Origin: Edaphochlamys debaryana
Taxonomy: Eukaryota; Chlorophyta; Chlorophyceae; Chlamydomonadales
DNA length: 64,000 nucleotides
Direction: 5' to 3'
NCBI GenBank assembly: GCA_016858145.1
Contig: JAEHOE010000011.1
Coordinates: 124,001-188,000, forward strand
Shown: positions 54,880-64,000 of the stretch, one piece after another
How positions within the stretch are numbered: position 1 is the first letter of the stretch
Layout of the letters: each line of letters begins with the position of its first letter
Notes under the pieces: generated by a model
The model's database searches: none
What the model was told of the DNA's origin: nothing
Seen by the model: the letters and a program-made list of their open reading frames with translations, nothing else
Translations under genes and position numbers: made by a program

Positions 54880-55300
54880 ATGGAGGTGGTGCTGCATGGG
54901 CTCACTTGGACGAGCGGGGCCTACACAAAACACACAAGATGCATTCAGAACCGGTGACTCTGACGTGACCTGCACCATTTATGACCTGACCTAGCGCATG
55001 ACTGCAACAACCTTGACGCGTGCGACTCTGTGCTGGGCTTGCTAGGTCACGGCCGTCCTCCAAGGACATGGCACTTCTGCAGCTACGACGTTTGGGACAA
55101 AAATGCACAATACTTATACCATGTATTCATGATCGCATCAATCTGTTGAACCACGTTGAAAACACGTTTGCGTCGGGTCCCGCCCGGAGCGCAAAGGTTA
55201 CGAAGCCCTGCAAACTGCGCTTTGGAGACGCGATAGGAGTGAACATTGCATAACCTTGACGTTAAGTAGAGGCGGCAAGGCGATCTCGCGGCAGAAGACG
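54880..55300. repeat. Duplicated block upstream of the intact glucan synthase, copy of 880-1130
   Basis: Shares GACGAGCGGGGCC, CGGTGACTCT, GACGTGACCTGCAC and GATAGGAGTGA words, in the same order, with the block upstream of the pseudogene. This is the likely 5' regulatory region of the glucan synthase gene. Confidence 0.6.
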
Positions 55301-55385
55301 AGGGGGCGTGGTCATGCCTGAGACGACCGAGCGCCAAACGTGGCGTGACCGGCCAGCACCGTATTGCTAGAGGCTGTCCTCGGCA

Positions 55386-58300
55386 ATGATGCCACTGTCA
55401 GCCGCAGAGCATGGCGCCCAGTCGCCGGCAGCCGGTCAGGGCGCAGAAGGGTCATCGGGGCCCGGTTATCACGAGAAATTGCCGCTCCTTCAAGACATTG
55501 AGGCGTCGGAGCCCGAACCTGAAGGGGCCGCAGCCTCACAGCGCAACAGCCCCTCCTGGAGCCCCGCCCCGTTGCGTGCCGGGTCGTCCGCGCTCGCTGC
55601 AAGCGGACCGAGCATTGTGGCCGGGCGCGTGCCAGCCGGCCCCCGCGCGGGCTCGGCTGCGTACCCCCACCCGCCTGCGGAGCCCGGCCTCCGGGTGCCC
55701 GCCTCCCTGCCGCTCTCAGCCAGGCCCCCCAACGGCATCGGCCTGCCACGGCCCAAGCGCCAGGGCTCGGAGCCAGGCGGCGCGTCTCGTGCCAACACGG
55801 CTTCCCGCCTTGCCCCAGAGGCTCGCTCGGCCCCCGTCGGGCCCTCGCACCTCCCCGACGGCCCGCCCGGCTCAGCCCGCGGCACCCAGTCCGGTTCCGG
55901 ATCCGTACCTGGCCCGGGTCTGGATCTAGGGACAGGACAGGGTCCGGGCGCCAGGTCCTTTCGTCAAGCATCCCTGCCCGGACTCGCCAGCTCGGACAGC
56001 GAAGACGGGCAGGTGGAGCAGCTCAGTGTGGGAGGGGGCCTGGCGCCGGACTCTGGCAGAAGCAGAGCCCGCGGCACAGATCCAGGAGCCGGGGGCCATG
56101 ATGACGAGGAACAGTGGGGACCCGGTCTGCAGCTGAAACTGGATCTGGATCCGGATCTGGCAGGCCAGGCCAATCTGGAAGGAGGCGCGGGCAGGTGGCG
56201 CCGCTCCAATGATCCGCGGCATCAGCCTATGGTGGCGGTGGTGGGCCGCCTGACGGGCGGTGGCGACATCGGGACCCCAGCCGTGGCTCCAGGCACGGGC
56301 GGGCAGGAGGGGGCACCGGCGCCACCCCCGCCGGTGCACTCTCAGTCGGTGTGGCGGGACAAAACCGGAAGTAAGAGGGCCGCGCTGCATTGATGTCGGG
56401 TATTCTGGAGGCCTTGAGGGACGGGGGGTGCTCATCGTTGTAGAGGTCGATGGCATAGGGCAGGTTAGGGACGGAACGTGAGATACGGGGACGGTTTGTG
56501 CAAGCACCACTGACCCGCACCGCTTCCCCCGCGCACCCACAGCCGCCCGAGAAGCGGCCCTCGAGTCCTCCGTCCCCTTCGACGACTCCGCGCACCTGCC
56601 CGGGGGAGTGGGCGGCTTGGGGAAGCACGCGTCCTTCCGGGCCCGGGCGCTGCTGCCAATCGGCACCGGAAACAGCCACAACGCGGGCTTACTTGCGAAG
56701 GGCGAGGAGGGAGATGCAGCTGGCCTGGCGTTGGAAGCGGATGCAGCAGCCACGATCGGGCTTCCGGCCGACGCCGGACCCAGCCCGGACTCGCCGGAAC
56801 GGGGCCGCCGGGTGCGGCTGGGCGGGGCGGTCAGCCGCAGCGCCAGCGGCCGCGGTCCGGATTCGGACAACGGACCGGACAGCTCCCGGACCGGACCGGA
56901 CAGCGCCCGGAGCTCCCGCAGCCCCAGCCTCAGGGAGCGGCTGGCGGGGGCCCTGGGGGGCCTTCTGCGCAGGCGGAGCGGCGAGCAGCAGGCGCAGCAG
57001 GCGCAGCACGGTCCTCCATCACAGCACGCACAGGACGGGGGCCAGGCACAGCAGGAGGGGGGCCCGGGTCACAGTTCGAGGGCAGGCGGGCCGCCGGGCG
57101 AACGGTCGTCGCCCGGGGTCCGCAGCGGCGGCGGCGGGGCGCTGTCCCGCATGCAGTCCGTCCTCAAGAAGGAGGGCACCAGCAAGCAGCTGCGGGTGGG
57201 GGCGGCGGCGGCAGCGGAGGCGGTGGGGGCAGCGGCGGCGGCGGGCATTGAGGCGGCAGAGGCGGGGGCAGCGGAGGCGGGCATTGAGGCGAGGGCGGCT
57301 GAGGCGGAGGGCGGCCCGGAGGGCAGGCAGCCGGAGGCACAGCCGGAGGCAGCGGAGGGGCAGGCGCAGGGGCGGGAGCAGGAGCAGGGTCAGGGGCAGG
57401 GCTGGGGTGCCGGGCCCTTCGCCACGTCACCTGTCGCGGCAGCCACGGCTTTGGAGTCAACTGCGCGGGGTGGGGTCGGTGGGGTTCCAAGCGGGTGGGT
57501 GCGGCTGGCGGAGGAGGGGCGTGGGGGAGGCGGCGGGGAGGCGGGCGCTGCCCGGCCCGACAGCGCTGTGGTCCCGGGGCGCCTGATCATGGCGCACCAC
57601 CCCTCCGGACCCCGCCCAGATTCTGGATCCAGATCAGGGTCTGGATCTGGAGATCATGAGGAACCGCCGCTGCTTGCGACCGCCTCGGCCCTGCCCCCTG
57701 GCGAGTCCCTCTCCGTGCCCCTGCGCCGGCCCCTGCTCGCCGCCACCATCCCCGCCCCCGCGCCGGCGCCCGGCACGGCCCCGGCCCCGGGCCCCGGCCT
57801 GGGCCCCATCGGGCCCGGGTCGGGACCGGCGGGGCCCAGCCTTCGGGGCCAACCGCCGCATGGCCTGCGTGAGGCGCTCAGCGTGTCGTTCAGGGGCCCC
57901 AAGACGGAGGCCCTGTCCCGAAACGACACGGGCGTCTCCCTGGGGCCCTCGGTGGCGCCCTCCCACGCGCCCTCCCACGCCCCCTCCCTGGCGCCATCCC
58001 AAGCGGCCTCCATGGCTTTCTCCCAGGCCCCCGGCCGATTCACGGCCGCGGCCTCGGTCGCGTCCACGTCAGCACCGCCGCCGCCGCCCAAGCCCCGCAG
58101 CACCATCAAGGTCGGGGCGGGGCGGACAAAGGGTTGGGGCTCGAGGGGTTGGAACGGGTTGTATGCGGACGAAGGAGAAGGAACCTTCACAGGGCTGTCT
58201 GCCTGCTGCCTGCTGCTTGACGCCTGTGCCTCTGACTGCCCCTGCATCCTTAAAAGAGGTTGCGCCCACTCCCTCTCCAAGCCGCCCTCTTCCCCCCCTC

Positions 58301-61300
58301 CTCGCTGCCCCCCTGCATCCCCCCCCCCCCCCCCCCCCAGCTGCCCATCATCACCACTGGCCACTGGGACTCGCTGGTGCTCGCCACCGTGTGGAGGGTG
58401 GGGAGGGTGTTCGGCTTCCAGGTGAGCGGGGCTGGGGGTGTCGGGGGGTGGGGCGCGGCGTTGTCGGGGAGGCAAGCGGTCTTCTGCGTGCGGGGCGGAC
58501 ATTGCAAGCCCGGGTCCAACCTCACCGCTCGCTCTCGCGCCCTCCCCATCCCCGTCTGTCCAGGCCTTCAATCCGCGGCCCCAGCCCGACTCCGACGCCC
58601 CCGGTTCCTCCGCCTCCGCCTCCCCGCTGGGCCCCCTGCGCGAGTGGGTGCCCTCCTCCGTGTTCGTGGCGGGGGACCACCTGACGCAGCTGCTGGTGAA
58701 GAACGGCTACGTGCGGCGGCACCGGGGGGAGGACTCGGACGACCAGCGTGAGGGGGGGGGCAGAGGGGGGGGAGGGGGGGACCAGAAGGGGAGGGAGGGG
58801 GCGGGTGGGAAGAAGAGGAAAGGGGCCAGGGCGGGGCGGGGTGGTTGGGAGGGTAGAGGAGAAGGGTCAGGTGCAGGGTAAGGGGCACGGACACCCGCCT
58901 GGCAACGCCTGATACACGATGGTATGTGTGGTGGTGGGATTCTGCCGCGGACGTGCAGGCTTTGCCAAGGCGTTGTTCGAGTTCCACTCCTCCATCTTCT
59001 TCCCGTACGAGGTGGGGGACCGGGAGTGGGGAGGATACTGGAACGGTGGCGCTGCTGGCACGGTCATGTGCACGCCCTATGGATGGCTAGACAGTAGACA
59101 CGCCCTGCTTCATTGCGAGTTGCCTCCACACCCCTGCCTCTGCCACTCGCCACGCGCTGCACCGCTGTCACCCTACCGCCCGCCGCCCTGTCACCTCCCT
59201 CCTCCTCGCCATTCCCCCCTCGCCACCCAACCCTCCCACGCCCCCACAGACGCAGTGGGCGCACCTGCAGCGCCTGTCCCCCCGCCCCCAGCCCCACGCC
59301 GAGCGCCTGCAGGGGGTGGCCTTCAGTGACCCCGGGGTGGTGCACGGGCTGCTGTGCGAGCTGGCGCTCTACTTCCTCATCTACACGGTGGGGGCGTTGG
59401 GGGAGGGTTCGTTACCCTAGTAGGGAGGGGGGCTGCAACTATGGGGAAGGGGAATAGGCACCGACCTGCCTCGTTTACACGGTGGGGTGGGGCCTTGGAG
59501 TGTGTGTGTAAAGGGGAGGTTGGACGGGGTGTTGGGGGCGAGGGGGTGGGAACGCGGCCTAACGTATTTGCGAAACGGCAACATAAGACAACGGTAATGT
59601 GCCTAAGGCCTGACGCCTTAGGACTCCACCGGGTTTCGGCCCAATCGGCCCTCCTGATGTTGCTACAACCCACTTGCACTACAACCCTACTTCCCCTTGC
59701 GCTTTACCACGCAGGAGTGCGCCAACCTGCGGTTCTGCCCCGAGGCGCTGTGGTTCCTCTTCTGGGTCATGAACCACAGCTACGGTGGGGGGGGGGGGTA
59801 GGGGGAGGGGTAGGGGGAGGGCGGGGAAGGGACCGAAGGGGCGCCGCGGAGGACCGGGCAGGCGGTTTCCCCGGCGCTGCCCAGGCCTTGCCTGGTGTGC
59901 ACCCGGGCTCCGCCTCTCCCCCCCCCCCCCCCAGTTATGGCGGACCTCTGGACCCACGGGGCGCCCGTGCGGAGGTGCGGCAAAGGAGGGGGAGGAAAGG
60001 GGGGGGGAGGAAAGGGAGGGGGAGGAAAGGGAGGGTGCCATGGACTCGGGCTCAAGGAGGGATTCAGCGGGTGGAGGGGAGGGGAGGTGCGTTGCCCGCA
60101 CAGGATGTGCGCTAGGGCTGACCATGGTGCCCCATGACACTCCGCCTCTTTCCCCCAGGCCCGGCTCCCGCGAGGGCCTCCCCCGCCTCCGCAACACCCA
60201 CCAGGCCCTGGTGCGGGAGGTGCAGGGCCACCTGGGCATACGGCCCACGGTGAGGGGGGGGGGGGGGGGGGGGGGGGGGAGAGGGGGGGGGCGGGCATGG
60301 ACTGGAGGCCTGGGGCGTAGCAAGCACCTCCGTGCAGGAGGGCGCGCTAGCTACACGGCATTGCTCAGGCACTGGCGCCCGGCGTCAGGGCGCCTGCTTC
60401 CCCTCCTGTCCCCTTCACGGCCCCATCTCCGCCCCCTTCACCCCCCCCTCCCCCCGCAGGACATGAGGCCCGAGGAGTGCGGGCGGCTGAGCAGCATCAT
60501 GGCCCGCCTGGGGGGGTTGGACCTGGCGCAGGGGGACAAGGGTGGGTGGGGGCAGGGGTGGAGGGCTGAAGGGGAGAGGGGCATGGGGACGAGGGTGCGG
60601 TTGTGGAGGGGGTGTGGGGGGATGAGGGGTTACAGGGTGGATAAGGGGAAGGCCAATACAGACCTATGGGGGGCCTGGATGGCAAGCGAGCGTCGTGGGA
60701 GTTCCAGGCCTGTCACCAAACAAGCGAGAAAGCTGGGGCTGACGCGGCATCGTGCGATCCACAGCTCATACCCTCGCTCCTTGCCGTGCAGATCTCCTGG
60801 CAGATCTGGTGTCGTTCGGCGACGGCGGCTTCTTCACAGACCGCATCGTGGCCCCCCTGTTCCACGTAATGTCGTACGAGATTGACCACCTGGCCTCACA
60901 GGGGGTGGACACGTCACACAGGTGGGCGGAGGGAGAGCGGGGGCGGGGCGAAAGGTTTGGGGCTGAAGGGCCTGGGTGGAGGCGAAAAGGCTAAGCAATG
61001 ATCCCAATTTCCGGACCCACATGGCATTGCTGCTGTTCTGCTGCTTCCCCCCCCCCCCCAGGCTGGGCTATGACGACTTCAATGAGTCCCTCACCGCCCG
61101 GGCCATCGTGTTCCCCACCCTGCTCAAGGTGGGGAAGGGGGGGGGGAGGTGGAGGAAGCTGTTGGGGCTGCGGTGGGCACCCCTAGGCCTCCACGCTAGT
61201 CCTCAGCATCTTTTTATATATGTCTCCTCCCCCATCCCATTGCTTGGACCCCGCCCCTCCCCCCCATCCCCCTCAGCTCCGCGTCACCCCGTACGACATA

Positions 61301-64000
61301 GCCACGGGGGCGGTCAACGACGCCTACGAGGCGTTGACCAACCTGGGCTTCTACCCGCACGGGGCCCAGCCGGGCCCGGGCGGTGGACCCGGCGGGGCCT
61401 TCATCAGCCACAGGTTCGACGTACAGGTGGGTCGCCATCGGTACCTGCTGTGAAAGCCCAGGACGGCTGGCTTGCTGCGCACTGGCTATTCCCCCTCTTT
61501 ACTTTGTGGCCCCACGCCCTCCGGTCCTGCCCCTCGCTCTCCCCCCCCCCCCTCCCCCCACCCGACCCCCACCCGACCCCCACCCGACCCCCACCCGACC
61601 CCCACCCGACTCCCACCCGGGGCTCCCACCACACCCCTACCCGGCCCCCCCGCCCCACCCCCCACCCCAGCTGGCCGCCTCCTGGTGGCGCCGGGAGGTG
61701 TTTGTCAAGACCTACCGGGAGAGGCGCACCTGGTGGGGCGTGTTCAGGGCCTTCTGGAGGGTGAGACGGGGGGGGGTGAGGGGGGAGGGAAAGGGGGGGA
61801 GAGCGAGGGGGAGGGGGAGGAGGCGGGATGGAACCAAGGGGATGGATGGACGGGACGCTGCTCTCAGAATTCCCCCCCTCTCCCCCCCCTCCCCCCCCCC
61901 TGACAGGTCTACGCCTTCCACCTGGTCCTCTTCCACTTGCTCCAAGCCCAGGTGGGGAGCGGGGAGGAAGGAGGGAGGGGGACGTAAGGAGAAGGGAGGA
62001 GAAGGGGGGCAGGCGTAGGGAGGGAGGAACGGAGCAAACGGTTGGTTGCCCACTAAGCCGCCGAGACCCGCATGTCCCTCGCCCCCTCTCCCGCCCCCAC
62101 CCAGGCCTTTGCGGGCTGGGACTGGCGCGTGCTGAGCTCCGCGGTGCTCTCCCACGCCTGGCTGTCCTCCCTGGAGCGACTGGCCAACTGGCAGGTGCGT
62201 GCCTGGGGCCTACCGGGGTGGCGCTGGCAGGATGGGCAATCAGCAGACTGTTAGTTTGGGTACCGTCGGTACCACCGAAGCTCCGGTAGCTCCGCACCAT
62301 CCGCCCAATACACACGCGGTTCCCCCCTCTTCCCACCCTCCTCCCGGTCAGATGACGGTGCCGGTGCCCGAGCCCGCCGCCACCGCCATGACTAAGCTCT
62401 TTGACCGCAAGGGCTTCGCCAACCCGGAGGCGGTGAGACCTTGAGGATGGGCCTGGCTGGGGCCTGGCTGGGGCCTGGCTTGGACCCGGAGGCGGTGGGG
62501 TCCAGCGGCGTGCGTGCGGGCCTGTGTGAAGCAAGACCCACGTCGGTCTTGGCTGCCTGCCGATGCATGGTGCTGACCCTCCAGCTCGTGCCAACTGCAC
62601 CTTCCTCGCCTTTCTTCGCTTCAACCCTGTCCTTCCTTGCCCCCTCAACGCTCCGCTCCCCCCCCCACAGGCCCCCATGCCCGCCTCCCTGGGCCGGCGC
62701 TCGGGCCCGGGGGGCGCCTCGGGGGTGCGGGGCGGGGAGGGGGGGCGGCTGCAGAGCATGCGGGCGCACCAGGCCAGGGACGCGTTCGGGGCCAAGGTGG
62801 GTGGGCGGGGGGGCGGGGTTTATGATGACACATGGGGACCTAGGATGAGCCTTGTGTGGCGGGAGGTGTGGGCGTCTGGGCTGAACAGTTTGTCTCCTCC
62901 TCCTCCTCCTCCTCGCCCTCCTCCTCGCGTCACCTTAGCCGCCTCTGTTGCTTGGGCCGGCCCCCCTGTCCCCTCTCTTCGTTCTGCTCCCGCCCCACCC
63001 CCCTGCTGCCTCGTTCACCTCCTCATCCGGCCACCCCCTCCCCTGCCCCCAGCCCGCCCGGGCCTCCCTGGACCAACTCAGGGCGCTGCACCCGGAGCGG
63101 GTGCTGGAGATCGAGGGTGGGTGGGGTGGGGTGGGGGAAGGGTTTAGGGTTTAGGGTTTGGGGAGGTGCGCATGCATTGGACGGACCGTTTAGGGCGGGC
63201 GGTGCTGATAGGCGCATGTATGGGCGCCCCATGCAGAGGGCCGGCAGGGCCCAGGTCGAGCACGTGCAAGGGGAGAGACTCGGTCTTGCCGGGGCCCCCG
63301 GACGCACCCCGCCTTGCTGGCTTCCTGCCAACCTGCCCTGCACCTCCCCCCCCCTACCGCAGGCGCCCCCATGTTCGGTGTGTTCGGGGGCCTGGTGGAG
63401 TGGCTGGCACTGGCCTGCCTGCTCTCCATCTACTACAGCGTGCAGGTGCGTGGGGGCCCGGGGGCGGTGGTTACCGCACATGGTGATTTCGGAGCAATCC
63501 AATGCCGGGTACGAGGTCTGACCCAAAGTTACCCCAGGCACTAATGCCCAGCGTAGCCCTGGTCCGGTCCGGCGGGATCCGGGATCCGGGGGTCCGGGGT
63601 CCGGGTCTGGGTCCGGGTCTGGTGACAGCGGGCGGTACCGAGAGCCCATCCGTCAAACCGCATCCTACCTCGATCCTCCTTCCCCGCAGTTCATCCCCGC
63701 CGCCTCCCCCTGGGACCAGCTGGCACGTGACACCTGGCCCCTGGCAGCAGCAGCCTACACCGCCCTGCACCTGGTGCACTTCGTCCTCACCACACGAGAC
63801 GGGTGAGGCACGAGCGTGTGTGTGCCGTACTGGGCCACACTGTGTCGTACCACACCGCCCTGCTCTTCCCCCTGCGAGCGAGTATGCACGTTTCTCTCAT
63901 GACCTGAACCCGCGCCCTGCCTCCCTCGCCGTCTCCCTCCGCCCCATCCCTCGCCCCCTCCCTCCCTCCCTTCTACCCCCTCCCCACCTCAGCTACACCA
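55386..64000 (+). CDS. 1,3-beta-glucan (callose) synthase, GSL/FKS family, partial at window end
   Basis: Multi-pass plasma-membrane enzyme making 1,3-beta-glucan from UDP-glucose; the catalytic part lies beyond the window. Exons: 55386-56370, 56543-58110, 58341-58421, 58564-58747, 58959-59011, 59250-59387, 59715-59797, 60159-60249, 60460-60541, 60792-60921, 61062-61128, 61277-61426, 61671-61760, 61907-61951, 62105-62194, 62352-62432, 62671-62796, 63053-63116, 63363-63445, 63690-63802, 63993 onward. Phases close throughout, about 1434 codons so far. The first about 850 residues are disordered Ala/Gly/Pro/Ser. Then come family features: ECANLRFCPEALWFLFWVMN (plant GSL has an equivalent NLRF-PE block), YDDFNESL (equivalent of YDDLNEYFW), and FVKTYRERRTWWGVFRAFWR followed by a TM helix. 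Further TM helices are at 63390-63445 and 63690-63800. Start at 55386 (MMPLSAAEHG). The 59797 donor is in a G-run and least certain. Confidence 0.78.
63143..63168. repeat. Interstitial TTTAGGG motif in an intron
   Basis: GGGTTTAGGGTTTAGGG followed by TTTGGGG: two to three plant-type telomere units inside the intron after the 63053-63116 exon. The counterpart intron in the pseudogene (about 3120) lacks them. Confidence 0.6.

Overview
This looks like nuclear DNA of a green alga of the Chlamydomonas/Volvox group. The base composition is GC-rich. Genes are split by many short GT-AG introns. Two genes read as channelrhodopsins, a third as a callose-type glucan synthase with a very long disordered N-terminus. 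TTTAGGG-type telomere motifs occur, and the retroelements (a LINE and a DIRS-type tyrosine-recombinase element) fit algal genomes. All identifications come from reading motifs and splice-frame continuity by eye; no database search was possible.

Layout. (1) 0.1-0.8 kb, minus: a small OB-fold protein in four exons. (2) 1.1-3.3 kb, plus: a broken partial copy of the glucan synthase gene whose intact copy starts at 55.4 kb. (3) 5.0-14.6 kb: two divergently transcribed channelrhodopsin genes, A (minus, 5001-8623) and B (plus, about 10.7-14.6 kb). A keeps the TM2 glutamates but has lost the Asp of the DC gate. B keeps that Asp but has lost the gate Cys, all but the first TM2 glutamate, and the Glu counterion. 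A also carries a one-base deletion after TM7. (4) 16.05-18.2 kb: a satellite array of 70-76 bp monomers. (5) 18.6-33.6 kb: an intron-poor stretch on both strands holding a two-TM hypothetical protein, an HTH protein, a Lys-rich basic protein, a long ABCG-transporter/UbiB-kinase chimera, and a GT4 glycosyltransferase. The ABC reading frame is split by a nearly complete 6.56-kb LINE with an 8-bp target duplication. The content resembles horizontally acquired or giant-virus-derived DNA, but no viral hallmark gene is visible.

(6) 33.9-35.4 kb: an unrecognised multi-exon gene. (7) About 35.3-41.4 kb: a DIRS-like element with a gag-like ORF (CCHC knuckle), RT/RNase H, and a tyrosine recombinase preceded by a PHD-like finger. 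(8) 44.5-52.3 kb: a large Ala/Ser/Pro-rich gene with a degenerate receiver-like start and expanded 24-bp and roughly 57-bp repeats. It is broken by several frame changes and by a 5'-truncated copy of the same LINE. (9) 55.4 kb to the window end: the glucan synthase gene, 20 complete exons and the start of a 21st, running off the window.

The most interesting content is the channelrhodopsin pair, because the two paralogs have lost opposite halves of known gating and conduction machinery. The second is the ABC transporter-UbiB chimera with two in-frame UAG codons. A hairpin-rich dispersed repeat (three long copies) flanks channelrhodopsin A on both sides. Stretches with no recognisable gene are listed explicitly.
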